DNA of 64,000 nucleotides from Terriglobia bacterium (GTDB lineage: Bacteria; Acidobacteriota; Terriglobia; Bryobacterales; Bryobacteraceae): assembly GCA_020073345.1 (NCBI GenBank), contig JAIQFI010000004.1:1-64000 (forward strand), read 5' to 3'. Numbering within the stretch: the stretch's first letter is position 1; each line of letters begins with the position of its first letter. Positions 16,127 through 24,829 of the stretch are shown here, piece after piece. Both the position numbers and the translations under genes were made by a program. The notes under the pieces were generated by a model, which saw only the letters and a list, made by a program, of their open reading frames with translations, made no database searches and was not told the DNA's origin.

Positions 16127-16549
16127 GTGTCTTCCGATGACCCGCGAGCTCGATTGCCGGAAATCGCCCGCAACCTGGGCATCGGTAAAATCCAGCGCCA
16201 TATTTTCCTGTGCGCCGAGCAGACCAAACCCAAGTGCGCTCCCCCCGAAATCACGGGCCCGTCCTGGGATTACCTCAAGAGACGTCTCACCGAGACTAAA
16301 CTGACCGGCGCCGAGGGCTGTGTCTACCGGACCAAGGCCAACTGCCTGCGGATCTGCGAGCAAGGACCCATCGCCGTGGTCTATCCCGACGGCGTTTGGT
16401 ACCGCTCGGCTACTCCGGAAGTGCTCGAACGCATCCTGCAGGAGCACCTGATTGGCGGCCAACCGGTCGAGGAATTCGTTTTAGCTGTGAACCCCCTTAC
16501 ACCTGCTATAAATGTTCCGTTAACCTTGCAGAAGGAGCCAAACCTGTGA
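16127..16549 (+). CDS. thioredoxin-like [2Fe-2S] ferredoxin
   Basis: A 140-residue electron carrier. The Cys pattern [11 protein letters not shown] ... [13 protein letters not shown], followed by [13 protein letters not shown], is that of the thioredoxin-fold [2Fe-2S] ferredoxins (NuoE-like, Shethna type). The start is GTG. Its stop overlaps the GTG of the next gene as GTGA, and a strong GAAGGAG lies inside its 3' end, so the exported hydrolase is cotranslated from the same mRNA. A shared physiological role is not obvious. Confidence 0.85.
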   Translation: MSSDDPRARLPEIARNLGIGKIQRHIFLCAEQTKPKCAPPEITGPSWDYLKRRLTETKLTGAEGCVYRTKANCLRICEQGPIAVVYPDGVWYRSATPEVLERILQEHLIGGQPVEEFVLAVNPLTPAINVPLTLQKEPNL

Positions 16550-18894
16550 GATCGAAACCCAGCGCATCATTCCAAAACACTGGCCAAAACACTGGCCAAA
16601 ACACTGGCCAAAACACTGGCCAAAACACTGGCCAGTTCAGCCGCCGCGACTTTATGGCGACCAGCCTGGCCGTCCCGGCGGGACTCGCGGGGTTGATGGC
16701 CAGTCCCGAAGCCGTGGCTGCCACGACGGGCGGTCCCGTGCTCGAGATCGCCGAGTGGAGCTTTTTCTGGGTGGGCGTCGAGCGCGCGACACTGCCCGCT
16801 GCCGCGAATGCCAAGGGCGAACCCAGCCCCATCGTCAACGGCAAACAGATGTACATCGAGTATCAGATTCCCGCCAAGGTGAAGCATCCCTATCCGATCG
16901 TGCTGGTGCACGGCGGCGGCGGGCAGGGTCTGGATTGGATGGGCACGCCGGATGGCCGTCGTGGCTGGGCCACCATACTGCTTGAGGAAGGCTACAAGGT
17001 TTACGTGGTCGATCGCCCCGGTCACGGACGTTCGCCGTATCATCCCGATCTGCACGGCGGCTGGCCCGGTGCGCAGACGCTCGAATCCATCTCCAATCTG
17101 TTTACTCCTCAAAGAGCCAAGCTTCCCCCTGGCGGCCGCGGGTTTGGAAATTCGCCGAACGCCAAGCTGCACAATCAGTGGCCGGGAACGGGCGCCGGTG
17201 CGGTCGGCACACCCGAGCTGGCCCAGTTGGTCGCCTCGCAAGGCGGGTCCTTCGGCAACGGTATGGGCTTGATCAAGGATTCGCAGGTCGCCGTGTGGCA
17301 GAAAAACGGCGCGGAAATGCTGGATAAGATCGGACCCGCCGTCATCATGACCCACTCGGCCGGCGGACCGTTCGGCTTCTACGTTCTCGAAGCGCGTCCC
17401 AAGCTGGTGAAGGGAATCGTGGTGGTCGAAGGCGCGCAGGGCTCGGCCGCGTTCGGACCGAATCGCTGGGGCTTGATCAACCTGCCAGTGGAGCTCGATC
17501 CACCGGTGACGGATCCCTCACAAGTCAAGATGAAACAGGTCCAGCCTACGGAGGCCGACGCCAAGCTGGGCATCGGTCCCTACAATATCCAGGAAGAACC
17601 GGCCCGCAAGCTCAAGAACTGGAGAGATTGCGCCATCTGCGTATACACCTCCGAAGCGTCTTTCATTACTCCCAATCCCGGCGCGGTCGCCTTTCTGAAG
17701 CAGGCGGGAGTTCACGCCGAGGAAATCCGGCTGGCCGACCTCGGCATCCACGGCAACGGCCACTTGATGATGGGCGAAAAGAACAACCGCGAGACGCTGA
17801 AGCCGATCCTGACCTGGCTCGACAAGAACGTCAACCATTTGGCTCCGCTGCCCAAATACATCCCCAAGAAGGGCGACGATTCCACCGCCATGAAGCTCGC
17901 CGACCAGGGATTCTTCTGGGTCGGCATGGAAGAGAAGAAGATTCAAGCCGGCACGATCCTGGTGGGCCAGACCTTCGTGCAATACCTGAAGCCGCAGCAG
18001 AAGCGGCATCGCTTCCCGGTGGTGCTGGTGCACGGCGGCGCGGGCCAGGGCACGCACTATATGGGCATCGGAGGGAATGCCGGCTGGGCGCATTACTTCG
18101 TGCAGGCCGGCTACGACACCTACATTATGGATCGCGTCGGCCACGGCCGGGCGATTTATCATCCGGACGCGCTGGGTGCGATCAGTCCGGTGTTCAACTA
18201 CGCCAGCATCACGGCCGACTTCAAGCGCGCCGCCGTCGATCCCAATCGCCGCTGGGCGGGAACCGGCGACGTCGGCGATCCTCTCATCGATCAATTCCAG
18301 GCCGGGCAGAACTCGACGCCCACCGACAATGCTCTGGCGCAGAGGCTGTGGGCTCGAGCGGGCGGCGAGCTGCTGGATAAGATCGGGCCCGCGATTGTCA
18401 TGGTCCACTCCGCGGGCGGACCATTCAGCTGGCTGATCGCCAACGAGCGCCCCGGCATGGTCAAAGCGATTCTGAACGTCGAGGGCGCAACTCCGCTATT
18501 TCCGCCTGCCGGCAAGGGCGGACCCGCGTGGCCGCTGACTGCGATCCCGTTACAGTACGATCCGCCGGTGACGGATCCCGCGCAATTTGCGACCAAAGAA
18601 GTTACGGCTTCAGACGGCGGTGCTGCTTATCGCATCCAAGCCGATGGGTCGGTAAAGAAGCTCAAGAACCTGCAGGGTGTGCCTATCGCCTACATCGTCG
18701 CGGAGCGCTCCACGCGCCGCGCCGAGCCCGTCGTCGCATTCCTCAAGCAGGCCGGCTGCGATGCCGAAGCCTTGAACCTGAAGGACAAGGGCATCTTCGG
18801 GAATGGCCACTTCATGATGCTCGAGAGCAATCGCAAGCAGGTATTCGAGGCGATCCGCGGGTGGCTGGAAGCCAAGGTCCCGCCCAAGGCGTAA
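16546..18894 (+). CDS. Tat-exported protein of two fused alpha/beta hydrolase domains
   Basis: A 782-residue protein. The GTG start at 16546 has GAAGGAG 9 nt before it. The N-terminus has five QNTG repeats, then a twin-arginine signal ([15 protein letters not shown]). Two homologous hydrolase domains follow. Domain 1 (about 45-435) has [23 protein letters not shown] and [10 protein letters not shown]. Domain 2 (about 445-780) has [23 protein letters not shown] and [10 protein letters not shown]. The nucleophile would be the Ser in HSAGG, with late His in GNGH (both halves). Probably a periplasmic esterase or lactonase-type enzyme; substrate unknown. Confidence 0.88.
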   Translation: MRSKPSASFQNTGQNTGQNTGQNTGQNTGQFSRRDFMATSLAVPAGLAGLMASPEAVAATTGGPVLEIAEWSFFWVGVERATLPAAANAKGEPSPIVNGKQMYIEYQIPAKVKHPYPIVLVHGGGGQGLDWMGTPDGRRGWATILLEEGYKVYVVDRPGHGRSPYHPDLHGGWPGAQTLESISNLFTPQRAKLPPGGRGFGNSPNAKLHNQWPGTGAGAVGTPELAQLVASQGGSFGNGMGLIKDSQVAVWQKNGAEMLDKIGPAVIMTHSAGGPFGFYVLEARPKLVKGIVVVEGAQGSAAFGPNRWGLINLPVELDPPVTDPSQVKMKQVQPTEADAKLGIGPYNIQEEPARKLKNWRDCAICVYTSEASFITPNPGAVAFLKQAGVHAEEIRLADLGIHGNGHLMMGEKNNRETLKPILTWLDKNVNHLAPLPKYIPKKGDDSTAMKLADQGFFWVGMEEKKIQAGTILVGQTFVQYLKPQQKRHRFPVVLVHGGAGQGTHYMGIGGNAGWAHYFVQAGYDTYIMDRVGHGRAIYHPDALGAISPVFNYASITADFKRAAVDPNRRWAGTGDVGDPLIDQFQAGQNSTPTDNALAQRLWARAGGELLDKIGPAIVMVHSAGGPFSWLIANERPGMVKAILNVEGATPLFPPAGKGGPAWPLTAIPLQYDPPVTDPAQFATKEVTASDGGAAYRIQADGSVKKLKNLQGVPIAYIVAERSTRRAEPVVAFLKQAGCDAEALNLKDKGIFGNGHFMMLESNRKQVFEAIRGWLEAKVPPKA
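16573..16632 (+). repeat. five exact 12-bp tandem repeats (QNTG codons)
   Basis: CAAAACACTGGC is repeated five times without a change, in frame, between the start codon and the twin-arginine signal. Copy changes would lengthen the leader by four residues each without breaking the frame. Confidence 0.95.
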
Positions 18895-18933
18895 ATTCCA
18901 AAAGGCGAAAAAACGTCAGACGAAATTGTAGCG

Positions 18934-18960
18934 GTCGGGAGCCCGACTCTTTAATTCTTT
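18934..18960 (+). terminator. possible rho-independent terminator
   Basis: GTCGGG (18934-18939) pairs with CCCGAC (18942-18947), followed by TCTTTAATTCTTT. It lies 40 bp after the hydrolase stop. The stem is short and the tail is interrupted, so it is only moderately convincing. Confidence 0.45.
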
Positions 18961-19448
18961 AATCCCGGCAACCCCGACACTGGACCTACGTACGCCAGCA
19001 GCCGACCCGCGGTGATCGCGCCGAGCCAGCAGATCAAAGAGATGCAGGCCAAACCCTTGGCCGTGCCCGAAACCGGACCCTGGTCCAGCTGCGGATCGCC
19101 GAACACCTTCTTCCGCATGATCTTCAGGACCACGATTCCGGAGAAGACGAACACCATCTTCACCCAAAAGTCCGGATTCGTACCCTTGGTGGTGGCATCC
19201 CCCATCAGTAAGCTGGTGCCGGTGACTGCGTTAATCGCAAATCCCCACCACATCCACGGATACAGCCGCTCCATCGGCTTGATAGGAATCTTGGGTGAAA
19301 GGCCCAGAAGCCGAAGGTCGATGACCGCGTTGAACCCCGCCACTAGCGCCATTCCTATGCTGTGCATGAACAGAATTGTAGAATAGGGAGACTGCAGCAC
19401 CCACATGCTGAAAGGCAACTGCTCGATCTTTGAAAGAAACTCCGTCAT
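18951..19448 (-). CDS. four-segment membrane protein, DUF6644-like
   Basis: A 165-residue membrane protein with about four transmembrane helices. The pattern HSIGMALVAGFNAVIDLRLLGLSP, then YPWMWWGFAINAVTGTSLL, resembles the small DUF6644 membrane family. The conserved His in the second helix would suit heme or quinone contact, but this is inference. The same pattern occurs in the C-terminal half of the 320-residue protein two genes upstream, so they are paralogous. Third gene of a three-gene operon. Confidence 0.7.
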   Translation of the reverse strand: MTEFLSKIEQLPFSMWVLQSPYSTILFMHSIGMALVAGFNAVIDLRLLGLSPKIPIKPMERLYPWMWWGFAINAVTGTSLLMGDATTKGTNPDFWVKMVFVFSGIVVLKIMRKKVFGDPQLDQGPVSGTAKGLACISLICWLGAITAGRLLAYVGPVSGLPGLKN

Positions 19449-19453
19449 GCGCT

Positions 19454-19558
19454 TTAGTCCCTTTTCTCGTCCGCGCTTTTGTCGATCAAGTAGCCTACGA
19501 GACCCATGGCCAGGACAGTTCCAATGACGATGCTCACTACCATCACAGGGAGGAGCAT
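19454..19558 (-). CDS. 34-residue single-pass membrane protein
   Basis: Its ATG overlaps the upstream stop as TAATG, and its stop lies 5 bp before the next start, with AGGGA inside its 3' end serving that gene. The product is one hydrophobic helix (LLPVMVVSIVIGTVLAMGLV) followed by a charged tail (IDKSADEKRD). GGAGCATTA-type sequence within the upstream gene's end offers a ribosome site. Such small helices are often subunits of membrane complexes. Good context, but the size limits certainty. Confidence 0.6.
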   Translation of the reverse strand: MLLPVMVVSIVIGTVLAMGLVGYLIDKSADEKRD

Positions 19559-20520
19559 TAGAAGGCTTTCCCGAGGAACGGCAGCATGCGGCCGCAGAAG
19601 ATCACGCCGATCACCAGAACGAATGCCGAGGCCGCGACGAACTTGGCCGTGAGAGGCGCATCGTCTCCCGGCCCCAGCTCCCAGGGCTCGTCAAAAATCG
19701 TGAAGTACAGCACGTTGAGTCCGGCCAGCATCATCAACACCAGCTTCCATTGGAAAACGGTATTGGTGGTGTATTGATCGTAAGCCGCCACAAAGAAAAA
19801 CATACCCGTGATCATGTTGATTCCGAATCCCAGGACCCCCCATGGCAGCAGCCGGTGCAGGGCGTTGAAGGAGATGCTTTTCATCATGCCCAGCATTCGC
19901 AGATCGACGAAGGAAGCGATGCCGAAAAGCAGGCACAGCCCGACAAAATGCAGCGTCTCGCAGGTTGCCCATACCCACGTTTTGGCGATCACGAACGATC
20001 CCACCGCGCGCGCCAGCGGTTGTTCCCCGGCGGCCTGAGCCGCGGTGGCTTCCTGGGCCGACATGATCTCCGGATGCCGGATCTCGCCGCCGATGTTGGC
20101 GGCCTGCGACATCAGTCCGAATGTCACCAGCGAAAACAGCGCGACTGCCGCCAGGCTCCAGCGCGGAAAACGCGAAAGTCGCCGGGACTGCCACAGCCCG
20201 AGCCAAGCGAAGGCCCCCGTGATTTCCATGAAGACCAGCGCCAGCAGCGCCGCACCCTCATGTTTCTCGATCAAGGCTTTCGACACGCCGGGATCGGTGC
20301 AAGGACCCTTGGGCTGCCCCTTGCAAATCATCTCCTGGGCGGCATTTCCACTCATGTACGTGGGAAGCGCCAGCAGAGCGATTCCCAGGAATACCACCAG
20401 ACTGGCGCGCTTCAGGTCCTCGCTTTTTCCAGCCAGACCGAGCAGGAACAGGCCGATTCCAATGATCATGCCGACCGTCGGGAAATGATTCAGCAAAAGA
20501 TGGATGTGGGCAAGGTTCAT
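19558..20520 (-). CDS. polytopic membrane protein, DUF2231-like plus DUF6644-like halves
   Basis: A 320-residue protein with about eight hydrophobic segments. The N-terminal half has HLLLNHFPTVGMIIGIGLFLLG, IEKHEGAALLAL and GGEIRHPE, with His positions reminiscent of DUF2231/cytochrome b561-like membrane proteins. The C-terminal half (from about 165: ETLHFVGLCLLFGIASFVDLRML in pattern) matches the 165-residue paralog downstream. TAGAGT lies 5 nt before the ATG. Probably a membrane electron-transfer or sensor component; function unproven. Confidence 0.65.
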   Translation of the reverse strand: MNLAHIHLLLNHFPTVGMIIGIGLFLLGLAGKSEDLKRASLVVFLGIALLALPTYMSGNAAQEMICKGQPKGPCTDPGVSKALIEKHEGAALLALVFMEITGAFAWLGLWQSRRLSRFPRWSLAAVALFSLVTFGLMSQAANIGGEIRHPEIMSAQEATAAQAAGEQPLARAVGSFVIAKTWVWATCETLHFVGLCLLFGIASFVDLRMLGMMKSISFNALHRLLPWGVLGFGINMITGMFFFVAAYDQYTTNTVFQWKLVLMMLAGLNVLYFTIFDEPWELGPGDDAPLTAKFVAASAFVLVIGVIFCGRMLPFLGKAF

Positions 20521-20566
20521 ACGTGACTCTAAAAACGCACCTCAGTCTCGCCTGTTGATTTTCGGG

Positions 20567-21457
20567 CTATCGTGCTGTGCAGACCGACGGGCTCCACTTG
20601 GATCCATCCGGTTCTTTCTTGAAATGAGTACTCGTGAGAAACTCCTGCGTCAGATATTGCGGATCGTTTACGATCGTGCTGACGATCAGCAATGTCTCGC
20701 CATCCGGCTCCGTGACTTTGTCGAAATTTTCCGTGAGCACGGTATTGGCGCTGTACGGCACTCCGTTCTTGCGCAGATATCCGGGCTTCATATGCGTCGT
20801 GACAACGTGGAGCGAACCAGGCCGGACCGGCTGGGGACCTGCTTTGGTCGGCTCGGGAGGCCCCCCCGTGAGTCCGGCGCCGCCGCCCGGCAATCCGAAC
20901 ACGCCCCGGCCGCGTGGAAGCCCTTCCCAGGACGCGACTGAATAGCCCTGATACCCCGCATCGCCCGAGGCCGGCGGAGTCCCGCCGAAGTGCAACAGCC
21001 GGGTCTGGGTCCCCGCGTCGAAATCGATCTTCAGGGTGTTGTCGTCCTGCCAGTCGATGTGCAAGCGTCCCGGCACGCGCACGATTGCGGCTGCTCCGTA
21101 GGATTTGCACTGCTCGCCTGCCGCCTCGTCCTTGGCTGGATCCCAGTTGTTAGCCGCCTGCTTGCCTTGATTGTTGACCGGGACACTCGCGGTGTCGCCC
21201 TTGGCGGGGGTCACCATGCGATAGAGCCAATCTTCCGTCACCAGCGAAACCCAATAACCGGTGATGTCGATGGGAGCGGCCGCGCGAGGTACCGCGGGAG
21301 CCGCGGGTGCGCCACCGCCTCGACCGCCTCCGCCGCCGCCCTTACCTTGGCCTCCGCCACCGCCGCCGCCTTGCGCGAGCATGTACACCGGTATCGCGAG
21401 TGAAAGCAGCAACGCCATCACCGACAGCCAAGGTCTCGTACGAGTTGTCTGGTTCAT
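20567..21457 (-). CDS. exported protein with Gly-rich tract and conserved C-terminal domain
   Basis: A 296-residue protein. Signal peptide (VMALLLSLAIPVYMLAQ), then a Gly/Arg/Lys-rich tract (residues about 30-50), then DITGYWVSLVTEDWLYRM. The C-terminal half (LHVVTTHMKPGYLRKNGVPYS ... ENF ... DPQYL in pattern) is shared with the 23.1 kb and 55.3 kb proteins. No catalytic motif seen. GAGGA lies 8 nt before the start. It heads a string of exported proteins on this strand. Confidence 0.6.
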   Translation of the reverse strand: MNQTTRTRPWLSVMALLLSLAIPVYMLAQGGGGGGGQGKGGGGGGRGGGAPAAPAVPRAAAPIDITGYWVSLVTEDWLYRMVTPAKGDTASVPVNNQGKQAANNWDPAKDEAAGEQCKSYGAAAIVRVPGRLHIDWQDDNTLKIDFDAGTQTRLLHFGGTPPASGDAGYQGYSVASWEGLPRGRGVFGLPGGGAGLTGGPPEPTKAGPQPVRPGSLHVVTTHMKPGYLRKNGVPYSANTVLTENFDKVTEPDGETLLIVSTIVNDPQYLTQEFLTSTHFKKEPDGSKWSPSVCTAR

Positions 21458-21506
21458 TCCTTGTGTCCTCAGGCTTGGTTCCCTCGCGAATCCGGAAGGC
21501 CAGCGT

Positions 21507-21920
21507 CTAGTTGAACGTCTGGTTCCCCACCGGCCAGGTCCATCCGTCCGACGGCCGGGTGATGCTGCGCATCCGCAGCCGGTAATCGTCCGCGTTGCGT
21601 CCCGGGCTGCCGACGACCTTGACTTTGTCGCCGACTTTCAGCGATCCGGTGCGCACACCCTGCTGCGCCAGCTGCCCGGCGGCGCCCCACTCGATAGACC
21701 ACCGGATGGCCTCGCCCGTCTTGGGATCCTTTTTCGTCGCGTCTTCCACGTGCACGAAGGAGTGCGGATTCCGGACCAGAAACGCCACCAGCGTGCCCTC
21801 AATCGTTACCGGCGCGGCGTCTTCCAGGTAGGTTCCCGCAAAGGAATGATGCGCCGACATGGGCGTTGCGATAAACATGAGACCAGCCGCCGCTGCGATG
21901 ATCGCGAGCTTCGTTTTCAT
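21507..21920 (-). CDS. DUF6152-type exported protein
   Basis: A 137-residue protein: signal peptide ending SAHHSFAGTY, then VTIEGTLVAFLVRNPHSFVHVE and KVGDKVKVVGSPGR, the OB-like beta pattern of DUF6152 proteins. The His pair at the mature N-terminus is typical and may bind metal. Strong GGAGGG nine bases before the start. Function of the family is unknown. A homologous module forms the N-terminus of the 55.3 kb protein. Confidence 0.72.
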   Translation of the reverse strand: MKTKLAIIAAAAGLMFIATPMSAHHSFAGTYLEDAAPVTIEGTLVAFLVRNPHSFVHVEDATKKDPKTGEAIRWSIEWGAAGQLAQQGVRTGSLKVGDKVKVVGSPGRNADDYRLRMRSITRPSDGWTWPVGNQTFN

Positions 21921-22021
21921 TTAAGATAACCCTCCAACTCTCAATTTCGATACAACAAACCGCCTGACCCTGCCACCTGAAGCCTATCACGGGAGCGCCG
22001 CAGCCTAACGATCCGCTGACC

Positions 22022-22041
22022 GTCAGTGACCGGTCACTGAC
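22022..22041. repeat. perfect 20-bp palindrome
   Basis: GTCAGTGACCGGTCACTGAC is its own reverse complement. It lies 16 bp after the MBL-fold gene on the minus strand and about 100 bp before the DUF6152 gene. No T-run follows on the minus strand, so it is not a normal terminator for the MBL-fold gene. It may be an operator or a REP-like element. Confidence 0.85.
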
Positions 22042-22056
22042 CCCGTCTATTTCTTC

Positions 22057-23115
22057 TCACTTCTTAGGTGTCAGGCTCCTAAATACCGCCTCTACAAACA
22101 TATCCGTCGTCCAGGGACCCGTGGTCGAGCCCCACCGTCCATCGTACTCAAAAGTCGGCTTCGCTTCCTTCACCTGGGCCAGCGTCTTCCCCTGCTTGAT
22201 CATGTTCTGCACCCGGTCCCGGATGATGGTCACCATGTCGCGATACTCCAGCACGTCATGCTCGTCGGTAAGGCGCCCATGGCCGGGGATCACGTAGGTT
22301 CCTCCCTCTTGCTCGTGCTTGGGGATGGTAATGTCCAGCACCACGTTCAGCGCCTTGATCACGCCCTGAATGTTTCCGCCCTTATCCACGTTGATCACCG
22401 GATAACTGTCCATGTTGAAGATGTCGCCGGTGGCAATCACGTCGGAGCGGCGGAAAAAGACCATGCTGTCGCCGTTGGTGTGGGCTGCCGGTTCGAACAT
22501 CACGATCACCGGCTCCTCGTTGAAAAAGATCTCTTTCTGTCCCTGGAAATAGGTCGTTGTGGGCAGCTTGTCGGCATTCGTATCGGCCTTGCCCTCGGCT
22601 GCCTCGCTCATCATGCGCAAGACGTTTTCCTGCGCCACGATGGTGGCTCCGTTCTCAAACGCCACGGCGCCGAGGTTCCCACCGATTACAGGCGCTCCAG
22701 CGCGCGATATCTTCGCATTGCCGTCCGTGTGATCCATGTCGGCGCTGGTGTTGATGATATAGCGAATCGGCTTGCTGGTCAGCTTCCGGATTTCCGCCAC
22801 GATCTTGTCGGAGGCTTCCTCGTATTGCGTGTCCACCACCAGAGCGCCCGAATCGCCGACCTGCACCGCGGTGTTTCCGCCCGGGCCGACGATCATATAC
22901 ACATTTCCCTGAACCTTGAGCGTATGGACTTCCGCGTTTGCCCAAGCAGGATTGGGTGGCCGGATCGCGGCTGGTGCGGGCGCTGCTTGCTTCCCGCCGC
23001 CTTTCCCCTTGCCTTGCGCATGGGCGACATCCGCCGAGCCGAACAGGATTAATACCGCGGCGAGAACGGCGGATGCGGCCAGCATGATTCTTGGCATCGC
23101 TTTACAGGTGGTCAT
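22057..23115 (-). CDS. exported MBL-fold hydrolase-like protein with altered metal motif
   Basis: A 352-residue protein: signal peptide to about residue 33, a Gly/Lys-rich stretch (GKGKGGGKQ), then a metallo-beta-lactamase fold. The canonical HxHxDH motif is here S124-A-D126-M-D128-H129, so the first two His are replaced. Later candidate ligands remain: His in EPAAHTNGD, Asp in ATGDIFN, His in IPGHGRL. It may bind one metal only, use a different metal, or be non-catalytic. The start overlaps the end of the upstream gene by 4 bp. Confidence 0.8.
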   Translation of the reverse strand: MTTCKAMPRIMLAASAVLAAVLILFGSADVAHAQGKGKGGGKQAAPAPAAIRPPNPAWANAEVHTLKVQGNVYMIVGPGGNTAVQVGDSGALVVDTQYEEASDKIVAEIRKLTSKPIRYIINTSADMDHTDGNAKISRAGAPVIGGNLGAVAFENGATIVAQENVLRMMSEAAEGKADTNADKLPTTTYFQGQKEIFFNEEPVIVMFEPAAHTNGDSMVFFRRSDVIATGDIFNMDSYPVINVDKGGNIQGVIKALNVVLDITIPKHEQEGGTYVIPGHGRLTDEHDVLEYRDMVTIIRDRVQNMIKQGKTLAQVKEAKPTFEYDGRWGSTTGPWTTDMFVEAVFRSLTPKK

Positions 23116-23975
23116 TTGGCTGCGCTCTTCAGCTTCTTCATGTATTCCGGATACATCGTCTGGGCGCCGCCCAAGGCCGCGTCCACCGGAATATGATACT
23201 TGTCCGCGAATTCATGCTCGAACGGATTATGTCCCGGCATAAAACTGGGGACCTTGGTAAGGTCCGCATTGGGCAGTTCCTCGACGTACTCGCAAGGCCA
23301 CAGCCAGTTTCCGCCTGAATTATTGTTGAGCACGTAGTCTTCGCTCTTGATCAGCGGCTCGGTGAGATACACCGGATCGGTCACCACGCTCACGTGCGTC
23401 AGGTGATTGTCGTGGCGGATGAAATGCTCCACCAGCGTGATCTTATCGCTCGACGGGATTCCGTTTCGCCGGTGCCAGCCCTGCTTGATGTGCGTCGTAT
23501 ACACCGTCAGGATATTGCCTTCCCACTTACCCGTGGAGAATCCCATCCAGGTGTGCGCGGCGTATTCCGGCGGATGCGGGCGGCCGTCCATGTAGATGGT
23601 GCGGTTCTGCTCGTAGGTGCTGGTGTATTGCCGAATCGCGACTAAGTCCTGCGTCTGCGGATCGCGCTCCTCCCAGACGCGAAGCTGCAGCGGCCCGCGA
23701 TAAATGTATGCCGCGGTGTGGACCTGGCACTGGTGCTCGGGCAGGCCCAGCCGGTCGGGATCCCAGCTCAAGGCCCATTGCCGGGCTGCCGCGTTGATCG
23801 GAATGCCAAGGTAATCCACCAGCGCCGGACCGGGAATACGCTCGTCCACGTCCTCCAGGTACTGGGGATTCCAGGTGCCCGATAAATCCACCTGGGCGAA
23901 TGCCGGGCCTGTCATCAGCGCCGAACAGAAAAGAATAAAAGAACCTGAGATCTTGGCACGATCGACGATGCCCAC
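23112..23975 (-). CDS. exported protein sharing a domain with the 20.6 and 55.3 kb proteins
   Basis: Start taken at GTG 23975, because GGAGGT lies just upstream and the signal peptide (SGSFILFCSALMTGPAFAQ) then begins the protein. An ATG at 24023 gives 16 more residues. The mature part begins VDLSGTWNPQ. The C-terminal part (GKWEGNILTVYTTHIKQGW ... GIPSSD ... TDPVYL in pattern) is the shared domain. No enzyme family recognised. First gene of the exported set, coupled by 4 bp to the MBL-fold gene. Confidence 0.65.
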   Translation of the reverse strand: MGIVDRAKISGSFILFCSALMTGPAFAQVDLSGTWNPQYLEDVDERIPGPALVDYLGIPINAAARQWALSWDPDRLGLPEHQCQVHTAAYIYRGPLQLRVWEERDPQTQDLVAIRQYTSTYEQNRTIYMDGRPHPPEYAAHTWMGFSTGKWEGNILTVYTTHIKQGWHRRNGIPSSDKITLVEHFIRHDNHLTHVSVVTDPVYLTEPLIKSEDYVLNNNSGGNWLWPCEYVEELPNADLTKVPSFMPGHNPFEHEFADKYHIPVDAALGGAQTMYPEYMKKLKSAAK

Positions 23976-24169
23976 CTTACCTCCAACCAACCTTGTTGAA
24001 TCGGTACACAGTAACACTACCATTCTATCGTAGTCAAGTTCCGTGCTTTCAGCGTAGTGGATACAGTACTGGATGCAAAAATTTGCCGCTGTTTAGCCGC
24101 CGTTGGAGGTAACCTTTGACGACGTCGGCTAGTCGAAAGCGGATGATCTTGCGCTAGAATTGTTGTGAC

Positions 24170-24187
24170 ATGCGTTACATTACGCAT
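24170..24187. promoter_or_regulatory. candidate HigA operator ATGCGT-N6-ACGCAT
   Basis: An inverted repeat of 6-bp arms sits just after a possible -10 (TAGAAT, 24155-24160) and 11 bp before the higB start. HigA proteins normally repress their own operon from such sites. Confidence 0.5.
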
Positions 24188-24198
24188 TACGGATCGGG

Positions 24199-24475
24199 AT
24201 GATCTGCTCGATACGCTACAAGGGACTGAAACCTTCACGAAGACAACGACGCACGTGGTGTGATGGCCGAGCATGTTATTAAGCTTCGCGATATTCTCGC
24301 GAGGCTCGAAGCGGCCAGGACTGTGACCGATATGGATATGCCCGGCTTCCGTCTGCATCCGCTCAAGGGCGAATTCAAAGGATTGTGGACGGTGACGGTT
24401 CGTGCAAACTGGCGGGTGATTTTCCGTTTTGCGGACTCCGATGCGTTCGTCGTGGATTATATGGACTACCACTGA
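24199..24475 (+). pseudogene. higB: HigB/RelE-type toxin, frameshifted near the N-terminus
   Basis: The ATG at 24199 opens MICSIRYKGLK, the usual HigB start, then runs out of frame at 24232. One base further the frame continues LHEDNDARGVMAEHVIKLRD, and on to the family end (GFRLHPLKGEFKGLW, VRANWRVIFRF, DYMDYH). Together they form a full-length HigB of about 92 residues. HigB is a ribosome-dependent mRNA endonuclease. The break is most easily a 2-bp deletion or a sequencing error. The downstream 71-codon frame has its own GTG/ATG but lacks the first strand. The intact higA follows 15 bp later. Confidence 0.75.
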
Positions 24476-24490
24476 TAGGAGCTTGAACAA

Positions 24491-24772
24491 ATGTCGATGA
24501 AGAACCCACCCCACCCCGGAGGCTTTGTACTCCGCCAGTGCATCGAGCCTTTGGGCTTGAGCATCACGGACGCCGCCGCCGCCCTGGGAGTCACGCGCAC
24601 GACGTTGTCAGAACTCGTGAACGAGAAGCGCGGCATATCACCTGAAATGGCTGTGAGGCTGTCGAAGGTCTTCGGCGGCAGCGCCGAAAGTTGGCTCGTG
24701 CAACAGGCGCAATATGATCTTGCCCACGTTCGGGCTGACCGGTTGAAGCTGAAAAGGCTGGAACTGGTTTAG
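24491..24772 (+). CDS. higA: HigA antitoxin (XRE family)
   Basis: A 93-residue antitoxin with the HigA start [20 protein letters not shown], the helix-turn-helix [26 protein letters not shown] and the family end [16 protein letters not shown]. It would neutralise HigB and repress the operon. GGAGCTT lies upstream of the ATG. Intact although the toxin frame is broken, as expected if loss of the antitoxin was harmful first. Confidence 0.92.
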   Translation: MSMKNPPHPGGFVLRQCIEPLGLSITDAAAALGVTRTTLSELVNEKRGISPEMAVRLSKVFGGSAESWLVQQAQYDLAHVRADRLKLKRLELV

Positions 24773-24829
24773 AAACCCGGCGGTCCGCGGCGCTTGCTCC
24801 TGGCAAGGCTTTCCCGTACTCTGAAGGCG

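Noticed and set aside
16573-16632. Short tandem repeat considered as a CRISPR array
   Set aside because: Units are 12 bp, directly adjacent without spacers, in frame inside a coding region.
22022-22041. 20-bp palindrome as a rho-independent terminator for the MBL-fold gene
   Set aside because: No T-run follows it on the minus strand.
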